A stretch of 64,000 nt of DNA from Paludibacter sp. (GCA_019163375.1 JAFLKK010000019.1:1-64000); one strand, 5' to 3'. Positions 8,678 through 16,848 are shown, numbered from the stretch's first letter. Numbers and translations: made by a program. Notes: generated from the sequence alone by a model not told the origin.

Positions 8678-9664
8678 TTAAAGTGAATTTCTTAGTATCA
8701 ACTCAGTAGGTAAATATTCTTGAATGGGTTTTTTATTGGTCACAAAATGAGCGGCTTTTTCGCCTAACAATCCAAAGTCGATACTAATGGCTGAGATACC
8801 ATTCTTGATGACCTCCAATACAGGATCGTCGTTATATGCCAAAAGGCCGATATCTTTTCCTATCTCGAGTTTTTTGGCGTCGGCATCTTTAATGATCTTC
8901 ACCAAATCTTCAGGTGTGATGCAAAAATAAGCTGTTGCCGGTTCTACACCTTTCCAGTTGGCTTCGCTTCTGATAATTTCGTGGCTGAAATGATGGTCGT
9001 TGGAGAATTTTGTGAAGTAGTGAAGCGCACTTGCCGGGTGACAAACCTCTTCCGGAAAGACGAAAACTAACTTTTTGTACTTGTTTAGCAGTTCTTTCCC
9101 CTGAACCAAACATTGGTAAAAGGATTCGTCAAAATCCTGACAGATATACGAGAAATCGGATTTTTCAAAGTTGCCAAAATCCAGCAACAGTAGTTTGCTA
9201 GCCGGAATGGTCTTTAATGTGTCGGAAAACTGGTCGTTCGAAAAATTCATGACCACATACATGCTGTATTTTCCAATACTTTCGCGGACAATGGTCTCGA
9301 AAAGATGTTCGTTGTATTGATGGAAAATTAAATCGACTTTGAAGTTCTCGGGCAAGTTGGCTGCAAACCGGTGATAGAGGTTTTGTTTGAAGGAGGAATA
9401 AGTATCAAGAAGCAACAATATGTGGTTCACTTCGCCGGTGACAAAATACCCTTTTGTGGGCGTCGAGTCAATCAGTCCACGTCTTTTGAGCTCATTGTAG
9501 GCTTTGAAAACCGTATCGCGCGAAACTTTATGCAATGCGCTGGCTTCGTTTATGGATGGCAAATTATCGCCCGCTTTTAAATTTCCCTGCATGATGGACA
9601 AACTTATGCCATCGGCCAGGGATTTTATTTTAGAAGTGGAGTGCGAAAACTTGATGTCTTTCAT
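8678..9664 (-). CDS. GntR-family transcription regulator with periplasmic-binding-like domain (FucR-like)
   Basis: The 328-residue protein has an N-terminal winged helix of the GntR type (about 5-75: LKAGDNLPSINEASALHKVS, then RDTVFKAYNELKRRGLI) and a C-terminal LacI-like sugar-sensing domain. This architecture is typical of Bacteroidetes sugar regulators such as fucose regulators. The ATG at 9662-9664 gives MKDIKFSHSTSK and is preferred over a non-ATG start 14 codons upstream that would run through the operator. The putative operator at 9675-9691 lies 11 nt before this start, so autoregulation is likely. It sits directly upstream of fucI, which has the same motif; control of fucose use is inferred. 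Confidence 0.88.
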   Translation of the reverse strand: MKDIKFSHSTSKIKSLADGISLSIMQGNLKAGDNLPSINEASALHKVSRDTVFKAYNELKRRGLIDSTPTKGYFVTGEVNHILLLLDTYSSFKQNLYHRFAANLPENFKVDLIFHQYNEHLFETIVRESIGKYSMYVVMNFSNDQFSDTLKTIPASKLLLLDFGNFEKSDFSYICQDFDESFYQCLVQGKELLNKYKKLVFVFPEEVCHPASALHYFTKFSNDHHFSHEIIRSEANWKGVEPATAYFCITPEDLVKIIKDADAKKLEIGKDIGLLAYNDDPVLEVIKNGISAISIDFGLLGEKAAHFVTNKKPIQEYLPTELILRNSL

Positions 9665-9674
9665 AATGTACTGC

Positions 9675-9691
9675 TGTGCTGAACTGTGCTG
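9675..9691 (-). promoter_or_regulatory. Putative FucR operator upstream of its own gene
   Basis: Exact copy of tgtgctgaactgtgctg found at fucI, placed 11 nt before the start codon at 9664. Extra gcaca-like half-sites follow at about 9701-9716. The position over the likely transcript start fits autorepression. Confidence 0.68.
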
Positions 9692-9772
9692 TAAAAATAG
9701 GCACAATTTATCACACGGCAGCTTGTTGGTTTTATGTTTAAAAGCAGTTTTCGGATCATTTATCCCCTCAAA

Positions 9773-10684
9773 TTATTCATCCTCCGATTTTATATCTGCA
9801 TTGCACCGATATTCGCTGGGAGTGAATCCGGTTCTTTTTTTGAAAAAAACAGGAAAATAATCGAGGTTGTCGAAATTGAGCGTGTTGGCAATTTGCTTTA
9901 CCGATTGCGAGGTGGTAGACAGCAGTAGTTTGGCTTCATTGAGTTTCAATTCTACCATATATTTGGAGGGCGAAGTTCCCGTAAATTCTTTAAATGCCCG
10001 TCTGAAGCCCGAATAGCAAATATTTAGCGACTTGGCAATCTCCTCTGCTGTTATGTTTTTATATACCGATTCGCGCATCACCACTTTTGCTTTGTTTATT
10101 TTGTTGATGAGTTCTTCGTCTTCAAAATCGCGCGTTTTGTCGCGGTAATACATGAGTCCCAAAATGTGCATCACTATTCCCGAAAGTGCCTGCTGGTAGC
10201 CGGCGCGTTCTTCGTTGGCTATTTCTATTGCCTTCATGTACAGGTCGATGATTCGCTCGTTCAGTCCGATATTAAATACCGGTGCTCTGTTCAGAAAGAA
10301 TCCTTCGGTAACTATTTTCTCAATAATATCGCCCTTGAAGCCAATCCAGTATTCGTTCCAACCCGAGTTTTCGAGCGGCTTGTAGGTGTGCCATACACCG
10401 GGCATTAGGAAAAACATTTTCCCTTCGGTGATTAAACACGACTGTTTGTTATTGCCAAATGTGAAAACACCGTTACCGTTGGTAATGTACAATAGTTGAT
10501 ATTCATTCAATATGCGTCCCTTATCCACATTGAAATAGTACCCAAGCGGATGGTCTTTTGGAGGATAGGTGATGTTTTCAGCAATTTTCTGATGGCCTAC
10601 CGTAGTAACAGTAAGACCCCAAAGTTCATCCTCTTCGGAGGTGACCATGTAATTGATGCTTCTCTTTAACTCATTGTTGGGCAT
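9773..10684 (-). CDS. AraC-family transcription regulator (RhaR-like)
   Basis: The 303-residue protein has an N-terminal cupin-like sensor half (about 20-170, with the GVFTFGNNKQSC and PGVWHTYKP strands) and a C-terminal double helix-turn-helix domain (about 200-300: ITAEEIAKSLNICYSGFRRA and ANTLNFDNLDYFPVFFKKRT). The ATG is at 10682-10684. A CAAATATA -7 box on the opposite strand reading lies at 10737-10744. Next to rhaT and rhaA, and with AraC-style paired half-sites at the rhaA and rhaB promoters, this is the best candidate rhamnose-responsive activator. The effector is inferred from context only. Confidence 0.9.
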   Translation of the reverse strand: MPNNELKRSINYMVTSEEDELWGLTVTTVGHQKIAENITYPPKDHPLGYYFNVDKGRILNEYQLLYITNGNGVFTFGNNKQSCLITEGKMFFLMPGVWHTYKPLENSGWNEYWIGFKGDIIEKIVTEGFFLNRAPVFNIGLNERIIDLYMKAIEIANEERAGYQQALSGIVMHILGLMYYRDKTRDFEDEELINKINKAKVVMRESVYKNITAEEIAKSLNICYSGFRRAFKEFTGTSPSKYMVELKLNEAKLLLSTTSQSVKQIANTLNFDNLDYFPVFFKKRTGFTPSEYRCNADIKSEDE

Positions 10685-10834
10685 AGGGCTTGTGATTATT
10701 TATATTGATAGACGCTATTGTAAGGTTATTGTAATGCAAATATATGGAATATTCGTTGCGATAGTTTCTATTTTGGGAAATATAAACCGCTATTTATTTA
10801 TCTTCAACTTAATTTTATAGCTATTCATTAAAGC

Positions 10835-10869
10835 AAACATGAGGGTACATCAAATGTATCCTCATGTTT
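10835..10869 (-). terminator. Terminator-like hairpin after rhaT
   Basis: Stem aaacatgagggtacat (10835-10850) pairs with atgtatcctcatgttt (10854-10869), 16 bp with one wobble and a 3-nt loop. It lies between rhaT and the AraC gene and probably separates them. Nothing else was found in the 218-nt gap apart from the AraC-gene -7 box. Confidence 0.7.
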
Positions 10870-10902
10870 TTAGTGTAAATCTTTTTTAGCGTTAAACTAA
10901 AT

Positions 10903-11976
10903 CTACATTGAATTTCCTATACCGACTAATACTACTGACAGCATGATAACAGCAATTCCGGTAGTAAATGTCCATTTTGTTTTGGTTGAAACGCCTTTCC
11001 ATTCTTTTCGAACTATACCCCACATGTTGGCGGTAAGAATTATTGTCGACATGTGTAGAATCCATGAGCTGGCTCCGTTTCCTAGTTTGCTTTCGCCCAT
11101 TCCGTAGAAGAAAAATTGCAAAAACCATGTTGTTCCGGCCAACGCGCAAAACAATATATTGTTGAATCTTGGCGTAGTTTTGTTCGTAAAATCGCGGTAC
11201 GACTTATTTTTCAGGCTCAAAATAGTAGTCCAGATAAAGTTGGTTGTTAGTCCTCCCCAAAGGATAATGATATAGCTGACATTATTTTGATACAAAAATT
11301 CGCCCTGCCCTGGATTCAACGCTTTCCATGCATCGTTTGCTACATTGGCCATTGGTTTTGCTGCTTCAATTCCAAAATTGAAAAAAGAGCTGAGAATACC
11401 CGATATTACGGCAATAATTAGTCCTTTTGTAAGATTGAATTCGGCAACACTAGCCGCTTGTTGTTCTTTAGAAAGTTCATTTTCCTTCATCATTCCCGCT
11501 TTGCCCGAGATGGCAATTCCGGTAAGACAAACCACAACGCCCAGCAAAACCAGTTGTCCTCCGGGATTAGAGATCATGTCGGTGAAAGATACTTTTCCGG
11601 CTGCCGGATAGATAGAGTAATAAATAGAGGGAACCACGGCTCCGAATGCAGCGCAAAATCCTAATACTACGGAATTGCCAAGTGACATTCCAAGATAGCG
11701 AACTCCCAGTCCGTAGGTTAAACCGCCGATTCCCCAAAGTAATCCCATTATGAAAGTAATAGTAAGAATTTGTGGTGCGCAGTTGGCAATAATGGCTCCA
11801 AAGTGAGGGATGGTTAACCAGGCGGCAAGTGGTGGTACGATAAGCCACGAAAAAAGACCTCCAATGATCCAGAAGCTTTCCCAAGCCCATCCTTTGACTT
11901 TATTGTAAGGCATGTAAAAACTGCCGGAAGCAACTCCGCCCAGCGAGTGAAAAAGAATTCCTAAAAGTGCGTTCAT
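10903..11976 (-). CDS. rhaT: L-rhamnose/H+ symporter
   Basis: Inner-membrane sugar-proton symporter of the RhaT family. The 357 residues are strongly hydrophobic with about ten membrane segments. The N-terminus LGGVASGSFYMPYNKVKGWA and the stretch GGLTYGLGVRYLGMSLGNS match the family, and length is close to E. coli RhaT (344). It lies between the isomerase gene rhaA and the AraC-type regulator, so rhamnose is the expected substrate. A strong hairpin separates it from rhaA (gap 153 nt), so it may be expressed below rhaA through partial read-through. Confidence 0.95.
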   Translation of the reverse strand: MNALLGILFHSLGGVASGSFYMPYNKVKGWAWESFWIIGGLFSWLIVPPLAAWLTIPHFGAIIANCAPQILTITFIMGLLWGIGGLTYGLGVRYLGMSLGNSVVLGFCAAFGAVVPSIYYSIYPAAGKVSFTDMISNPGGQLVLLGVVVCLTGIAISGKAGMMKENELSKEQQAASVAEFNLTKGLIIAVISGILSSFFNFGIEAAKPMANVANDAWKALNPGQGEFLYQNNVSYIIILWGGLTTNFIWTTILSLKNKSYRDFTNKTTPRFNNILFCALAGTTWFLQFFFYGMGESKLGNGASSWILHMSTIILTANMWGIVRKEWKGVSTKTKWTFTTGIAVIMLSVVLVGIGNSM

Positions 11977-12047
11977 GTTTTTTAGATTTGTATTAGTAGA
12001 ATATAAGGTAATCGCAATAACAGTTGAATTGGTAAACGAAAACTATG

Positions 12048-12103
12048 AACACCAGAGTTGTAAGAAATCAGGATTTTTCTTTATTCTTATCAACTCCGGT
12101 GTT
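12048..12103 (-). terminator. Long interrupted hairpin between rhaA and rhaT
   Basis: aacaccagagttgtaagaa (12048-12066) pairs with ttcttatcaactccggtgtt (12084-12103) with one mismatch and one bulge. Without a clear minus-strand U-run after the stem, it could be an attenuating or mRNA-stabilising element inside a rhaA-rhaT operon rather than a full terminator. Confidence 0.6.
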
Positions 12104-12129
12104 GTTATTTACATCAACCTATTGAAATA

Positions 12130-13392
12130 TTATCGTTTTGACGTAACGTCTTTTTCGTATTGTTGAATGTTAGCAATGTATGCTTCGCCGGCAATAACAC
12201 CTTTTTTAGCACAGTAGTAGTTGTACACTGCACCCCAGGGCATCGATTTTGCTTCTTCCAATAGAGCCATACGTTCGAAGTTTTGTCCGTTAGCTTCGAA
12301 CTCACGCAGTTTTGCAATTGGTTCCAATAGCGCTTGTAACAATGCTTTTTGAGTAGCGCGAACGCCAACTACGTATGCACCGATACGGTTGATAGACGCA
12401 TCGAAATAATCCAAACCTACATGAACTCTGTCCAGCGCATCAGCCCGAACAATTTCCTGTGCAATAGCCACTAATTCTTCGTTCAGAATTACTACGTGGT
12501 CACTATCCCAACGGATGCTGCGGGTTACGTGCAACATGATTTCTTCAGAAAACAACAACAAAGAAGAAATCTTGTCAGAAATGATTTCAGTTGGGTGAAA
12601 GTGACCTGAGTCAAGTGTAATTGGAATATTGTTTTTAATTCCGTATCCCATGTAAAACTCGTGTGAGCCTACTGTAAAGTTTTCTAATCCGATACCAAAC
12701 ACTTTACTTTCGATACAGTCTTTCATGTATTCGTCGTTTGTTTTGTATTCGAAAATTTTGTCTAACGATTCTTTTAAGTTAGCGCGGTATTGAAGACGGT
12801 TTACAGTCACATCTTTAGAACCATCCGGAATCCAGATATTATGCATACATTTTGAGCCTAATTGACGACCCATTTCTTCAGCAATTTTACGACAACGGAT
12901 AACGTGTTCTACCCAGAATGCACGGATAGCAGGATCGGGATGAGAAAGTGTCAGACCATCAGCTGATTTTGGGTGAGAAAAACAAGTGGCGTTGAAATCC
13001 AGTTTGTAGTTTTTTTCTTTTGCCCATTCAATCCAGCTTTGGAAATGCTTTGGTTCAATTTGGTTACGATCAACCGCTTCACCTCCGAAATCGCCGTAGA
13101 AAGCGTGAATGTTTACGCGGTGATTACCGGGAATCAGTTCCATTGCTTTGTCGATGTCAGCACGAAGTTCATCGATAGAACGAGCTTTGCCCGGGTAGTT
13201 GCCTGTTGCCTGAATACCACCGGTAAGCGCTCCATCCGTTTTTTCGAAACCGGTAACGTCATCTGCCTGCCAGCAGTGAAGTGAGATAGGAAGATTGTCT
13301 ATTTGTTCGATAGCTTTGTTTACATCAACACCGATAGTAGCATATTCAGCCACTGCTAAATCATAGGATTTTTGAATTTGTTCGTTTGTCAT
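12130..13392 (-). CDS. rhaA: L-rhamnose isomerase
   Basis: Metal-dependent isomerase converting L-rhamnose to L-rhamnulose. The 420 residues begin MTNEQIQKSYDLA and contain the family features ISLHCWQADDVTGFE, NFTVGSHEFYMGYG, and the metal-site regions around LDSGHFHPTE and RWDSDHVV. Length matches the family (about 419). The promoter 94-160 nt upstream shares the AraC-type element with rhaB. With RhaT and RhaB it completes uptake, isomerisation and phosphorylation; the rhamnulose-1-phosphate aldolase is not in the window. Confidence 0.97.
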   Translation of the reverse strand: MTNEQIQKSYDLAVAEYATIGVDVNKAIEQIDNLPISLHCWQADDVTGFEKTDGALTGGIQATGNYPGKARSIDELRADIDKAMELIPGNHRVNIHAFYGDFGGEAVDRNQIEPKHFQSWIEWAKEKNYKLDFNATCFSHPKSADGLTLSHPDPAIRAFWVEHVIRCRKIAEEMGRQLGSKCMHNIWIPDGSKDVTVNRLQYRANLKESLDKIFEYKTNDEYMKDCIESKVFGIGLENFTVGSHEFYMGYGIKNNIPITLDSGHFHPTEIISDKISSLLLFSEEIMLHVTRSIRWDSDHVVILNEELVAIAQEIVRADALDRVHVGLDYFDASINRIGAYVVGVRATQKALLQALLEPIAKLREFEANGQNFERMALLEEAKSMPWGAVYNYYCAKKGVIAGEAYIANIQQYEKDVTSKR

Positions 13393-13485
13393 CTTTTTTG
13401 TTTTATTCTTTTTGATATTTGATAAAGGAATGTCACTTTTTCCTTCATAGATGTTTTATCTTATTTATTGTTCTAATTAGCAAGG

Positions 13486-13550
13486 CAAAGATATTTATAG
13501 GTTCAATATTATTATTGCGAAATTTGACATTAAAACTATACTTTTTGATA
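13486..13550 (-). promoter_or_regulatory. rhaA promoter with putative AraC-type (RhaR) activator site
   Basis: Minus-strand TATCTTTG -7 box at 13486-13493, then 25 bp, then a 32-bp element at 13519-13550 that matches the rhaB element in 28 of 32 positions. Half-sites TTTGA are 21 bp apart. Box, spacing and element are all the same as at rhaB, 7 kb away. Confidence 0.78.
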
Positions 13551-13727
13551 ATGTCGATTTCTTTTAATAAAAGTGGAAGGTTAATTGATTCCGATGCGGA
13601 CTGAAAGGGTCTGAAGCGAAAGGATAAATGTTATTCCGAAGAGCAGGTATTGAGGAGGATGTACTAGCCGGTTATTCCGGTTTTACATTTCATTTGTAGA
13701 GATAGGTTGGGAGTAAGTTCTGTTGCC

Positions 13728-13954
13728 CAGCCCCAATTGGGCTGAGCCCGCCGAAAGCTGGTTGGTTAAAGCCCAATTTGGGCTTTAACCAACCAGCTTC
13801 AGTTCATGCTTTCCCAAGTTGGGCTTTAACCAACCAGTTTTCCGGCAGCCTTTCCCAAATTGGGCTTTAACCAATCGGATTTCCGTAGCCCTTTCCCAAG
13901 TTGGGACGGGGCAAAATCATTTTCGGCTGGCTTTCCCAACTTGGGACAGGCCTG
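13728..13954. repeat. Array of about 41-bp palindromic repeats headed by a 45-bp palindrome
   Basis: The 667-nt gap 13393-14059 has no convincing gene. A perfect palindrome at 13755-13799 has 22-bp arms (aagctggttggttaaagccc...) around one base. Units sharing cccaa-tt-ggg cores start at about 13770, 13810, 13851, 13892 and 13932, a period of 40-41 bp. A smaller cagcccc/gggctg hairpin starts at 13729. The period is not a multiple of three and the units drift, so a 68-codon frame across it is probably not a gene. Confidence 0.75.
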
Positions 13955-13995
13955 TTTTTTTTGGGGAATTGATAAATTTCTGAGGTTTACTAGAC

Positions 13996-14033
13996 AAAAA
14001 ATGCGCTTCCCGATACATCTCGAAAAGCGCATT
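13996..14033 (-). terminator. Terminator of the nfnA-nfnB unit
   Basis: aatgcgctt (14000-14008) pairs with aagcgcatt (14025-14033); on the minus strand the stem is followed by a run of six U. It sits 27 nt after the nfnB stop. The 14038-14068 stretch repeats the word attatgcatt and is otherwise featureless. Confidence 0.8.
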
Positions 14034-14059
14034 CTTAATTATGCATTATGCATTATAAA

Positions 14060-15523
14060 TTATGCATTGCTTTTAATCCATTCGTCCATCGATTTAGCAG
14101 CACGTCTTCCATCGCCCATGGCAAGGATAACCGTTGCACCACCGCGTACAATATCGCCACCGGCAAAAATGATAGGCACTGCCGATTGCATGGTGTCATT
14201 GTTTACTACCACAGTTCCCCATTTGGTAACTTCCAGGCCTTCCACCGACTGTGGAATAAGCGGATTGGGCGATACACCCACACTTACTACCACTTCGTCT
14301 ACCTCTATCAATTCCGTTTTTCCGGGAATTTCAACCGGTGAGCGGCGGCCTGAAGCATCAGGTTCGCCCAGTTGCATTACCTGGAGCAACATGTGAGTCA
14401 CACGTCCTTGTTCGTTGCCAATATATTCGATAGGGTTGTGCAGTGTAAGGAAATCGATACCTTCTTCTTTCGCATGTTTTACTTCTTCCAAACGAGCCGG
14501 CATTTCTTCTTCCGAGCGGCGGTAAACAATCATGGCACGTTCAGCACCCAGGCGGCGAGCTGTACGAACAGAGTCCATAGCTGTATTTCCACCACCAATG
14601 ATAGCTACCTTTTTTCCTTTGAAAACAGGAGTATCCGAATCCGGATTGGCAGCATCCATAAGGTTTACGCGGGTCAGGTATTCGTTCGACGACATTACGC
14701 CTACTAAATTCTCTCCTTTGATGTCCATAAAACGGGGAAGTCCGGCACCACTGGCTACAAAAATTCCTTTGAATCCATCGTCTTCCAAATCTTTGATCGT
14801 AATTGTTTTTCCTACCACGCAGTTGGTTACAAAATGCACACCCATCGATTGCAGGTTTTGAATTTCCACATCCACAATTTCGTTTGGCAAACGGAATTCG
14901 GGGATACCATATTTCAATACGCCGCCAATTTCGTGTAATGCTTCAAAAACCACCACTTCGTAGCCCAGTTTGGCCATGTCACCGGCAAAAGCCAGTCCGG
15001 CAGGACCGGAACCAACGGCTGCAATTTTTATATTATTGGCTTCTGCTACCTGAGGTACGGAGATGTTGCCACTTTCGCGTTCGTAGTCGGCCGCAAAACG
15101 CTCCAAATGTCCTACTGCAACAGCTTCTTTTTTCATTTTTAAATGAATACATTGACCTTCGCATTGCTTTTCCTGCGGACAAACACGACCGCAAACGGCC
15201 GGTAGGGCAGAAGTTTCTTTCAATGTTTTGGCAGCTTCCTGAAAATCGCCCCGCTCAATGTTTTTCACAAAGCGCGGAATGTCAATTCCCACCGGGCAAC
15301 CCAGCATACAAGTTGGGTTAGCGCAATCCAGACAGCGTTTAGCTTCATTCATGGCTTGCTCGGCCGATAAACCTAAGTTTACTTCTTCTAATCTGCTATG
15401 ACTGCGATATTCTGCGTTCAATTCAGGCATGTGAACCCGTGGTATATCGGTACGTTCTTTGGCTTTCATTGCTTTACGCAACTCTTCACGCCATGCAAGG
15501 GCTCTTTCTTCGCTATGATTCAT
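14060..15523 (-). CDS. NfnB/SudA/GltD-like flavoprotein, large subunit
   Basis: FAD/NAD(P)-binding Fe-S protein of the glutamate synthase small-subunit family. The 487 residues have N-terminal cysteine sets for two [4Fe-4S] clusters (RCLDCANPTCMLGCPVG, then VCGRVCPQEKQCEGQC), an FAD motif GSGPAGLAFAGD and a second dinucleotide motif IGGGNTAMDSVRTA. No glutamate synthase large subunit is nearby. Instead the gene follows a ferredoxin-NADP reductase-like partner by 24 nt, the arrangement of NfnAB (NADH-dependent reduced ferredoxin:NADP+ oxidoreductase, electron bifurcating) or SudAB. Nfn is the preferred reading for a fermentative Bacteroidales; sulfide dehydrogenase or GltD use are alternatives. 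Confidence 0.85.
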   Translation of the reverse strand: MNHSEERALAWREELRKAMKAKERTDIPRVHMPELNAEYRSHSRLEEVNLGLSAEQAMNEAKRCLDCANPTCMLGCPVGIDIPRFVKNIERGDFQEAAKTLKETSALPAVCGRVCPQEKQCEGQCIHLKMKKEAVAVGHLERFAADYERESGNISVPQVAEANNIKIAAVGSGPAGLAFAGDMAKLGYEVVVFEALHEIGGVLKYGIPEFRLPNEIVDVEIQNLQSMGVHFVTNCVVGKTITIKDLEDDGFKGIFVASGAGLPRFMDIKGENLVGVMSSNEYLTRVNLMDAANPDSDTPVFKGKKVAIIGGGNTAMDSVRTARRLGAERAMIVYRRSEEEMPARLEEVKHAKEEGIDFLTLHNPIEYIGNEQGRVTHMLLQVMQLGEPDASGRRSPVEIPGKTELIEVDEVVVSVGVSPNPLIPQSVEGLEVTKWGTVVVNNDTMQSAVPIIFAGGDIVRGGATVILAMGDGRRAAKSMDEWIKSNA

Positions 15524-15547
15524 TATATTGTATTGTTTACTCGGTTA

Positions 15548-16378
15548 CTATTTGTTCAATGTTGATTGGTACTGCTCGTTCTCTTCACGTTCAATATCTT
15601 TGTATCCTCCAAGACGCATAAGCATCTCGTCGAAATCCACTTTGTGAGCATCAAATTCAGGACCATCAACGCAAACAAATTTAGTTTTTCCACCTACACT
15701 CACACGGCAGGCACCACACATTCCTGTTCCGTCTACCATTATCGTGTTGAGCGATGCAAGCGTTGGAACTTCATATTTTTTTGTCAATTGGCTCACAAAT
15801 TTCATCATAATTGCCGGGCCAATGGTAACACATAAATCTACTTTCTCGCGGTTAATGACCGACTCAACGCCATTGGTAACCAATCCTTTTGTACCATACG
15901 AACCATCATCTGTCATTACCATCACCTCGTCGGAGTGCAAACGCATTTGTTCTTCCAGGATAATTAAATCCTTGGTGCGGGCGGCAATCACGGTGATAAC
16001 ACGGTTTCCCGCTTTTTTTAATGCTGCCACGATAGGAAGCATAGGAGCAGTTCCTACACCACCGCAGGCGCAAACCACTGTCCCAAAATTCTCGATATGA
16101 GTAGCTTTTCCCAGTGGGCCAACCATGTCAGTAATATATTCGCCGGCTTCCAAAGCGCAAAGTTTCGACGACGATACGCCCATCTTTTGTACAACTAAAG
16201 TGATTGTGCCTTTCTGCAAATCTGCATCGGCAATCGTTAGCGGAATGCGTTCTCCTTTTAAACCAACTTTTACCATCACAAAGTGTCCGGCTTTCCTCGA
16301 TTTTGCAATCAAAGGTGCTTCAACTTCAAACTTTATTACGTTAGCCGAAAAATATTCTTTACTGACAATTTTATTCAT
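15548..16378 (-). CDS. NfnA/SudB-like ferredoxin-NADP reductase subunit
   Basis: Small subunit with an FAD/NAD domain of the dihydroorotate dehydrogenase electron-transfer type. The 276 residues show the NAD-binding CACGGVGTAPMLPI (103-116) and a C-terminal [2Fe-2S] site with C221, C224 and C236 plus D216, an Asp/3-Cys set like that described for Nfn. The ATG at 16376-16378 (MNKIVSKEYF) is chosen: a -7 box CAAATTTA (reverse) at 16407-16414 would start the transcript inside any longer form, and homologues start here. It is cotranscribed with the large subunit downstream. Confidence 0.87.
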   Translation of the reverse strand: MNKIVSKEYFSANVIKFEVEAPLIAKSRKAGHFVMVKVGLKGERIPLTIADADLQKGTITLVVQKMGVSSSKLCALEAGEYITDMVGPLGKATHIENFGTVVCACGGVGTAPMLPIVAALKKAGNRVITVIAARTKDLIILEEQMRLHSDEVMVMTDDGSYGTKGLVTNGVESVINREKVDLCVTIGPAIMMKFVSQLTKKYEVPTLASLNTIMVDGTGMCGACRVSVGGKTKFVCVDGPEFDAHKVDFDEMLMRLGGYKDIEREENEQYQSTLNK

Positions 16379-16406
16379 TTCTGACAGGTTTTTTTTGTTC
16401 AAGGCG

Positions 16407-16414
16407 CAAATTTA
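16407..16414 (-). promoter_or_regulatory. Likely -7 box of the nfnA promoter
   Basis: Minus-strand TAAATTTG at 16407-16414 fits TAnnTTTG and lies 29 nt before the chosen start at 16378. No good -33 box was found. Between here and the pheA promoter (16415-16730) no gene was seen; a single actgtgctgaa at 16664 resembles half of the FucR motif. Confidence 0.5.
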
Positions 16415-16736
16415 CAAAATAATTAGTACAATTCGACATAAAAAAGCGGCTTTTAAGTACAAATAAATAGCAGAAAGTATTAAATAATACTAAATAAATT
16501 TTATCTCCTCTAAAACAAAGGGGTGTAACTTGTTGTTGTAGCTTTTCTGGATACCAGTAAGTATACATATATTATGACTTTGGAAGTCTGTATTCAACGT
16601 TTTTCATCTTTTTGATAGGTGAATTAGAGTGCAATTTCACAACCGACTTTAGGTTGGTCATTCACTGTGCTGAATCAAAATTCAAGCATGTTGTTTGATA
16701 AATTGAAATAATTTCGAACTTTTTATTGTCAATTTG

Positions 16737-16767
16737 GTTGTATTTATTAGAAATTATATTACTTTTG
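16737..16767 (+). promoter_or_regulatory. Promoter of the phenylalanine operon leader
   Basis: TACTTTTG at 16760-16767 matches the Bacteroidetes -7 consensus, and GTTG at 16737-16740 stands 19 bp upstream as the -33 element. The expected transcript start near 16774 is about 20 nt before the leader peptide. Confidence 0.65.
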
Positions 16768-16794
16768 CACCGTCTAAATAAACGACAGCACTTT

Positions 16795-16848
16795 ATGATC
16801 AATCGATTTTTTACATATTTCTTTTTTTACTTTTACTTTAGTAAGTGA
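16795..16848 (+). CDS. Phe/Tyr-rich attenuator leader peptide of the phenylalanine operon
   Basis: A 17-codon ORF reads MINRFFTYFFFYFYFSK and stops with TGA at 16846-16848. It has 7 Phe and 3 Tyr, nearly all in one run at codons 5-15. It lies between the likely promoter (16737-16767) and an intrinsic terminator (16902-16936), 106 nt before the prephenate dehydratase start. This is the pattern of classical amino-acid attenuation: ribosome stalling at Phe codons when Phe-tRNA is scarce. The peptide itself probably has no other function. No Shine-Dalgarno sequence is visible, as is usual in this phylum. Confidence 0.85.
   Translation: MINRFFTYFFFYFYFSK

Noticed and set aside
13728-13954. Possible CRISPR array
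   Set aside because: Units differ by many bases, are palindromic throughout, lack unique spacers, and no cas gene is near.
13826-14032. Minus-strand 68-codon ORF with repeated KLGK/QLGK/NLGK words
   Set aside because: It follows a 40-41 bp repeat whose period is not a multiple of three, and it overlaps the terminator of nfnB.
14060-15523. Glutamate synthase small subunit in the strict sense
   Set aside because: No GltB large subunit is adjacent; the partner gene is an Nfn/Sud-type reductase.
16606-16615. ctttttgata, like the inner half of the RhaR element, upstream of pheA
   Set aside because: Only one half-site in AT-rich DNA; no spacing partner.
16664-16674. actgtgctgaa near the Phe operon, like half of the FucR operator
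   Set aside because: Single half-site, no second repeat, and no sugar gene attached.
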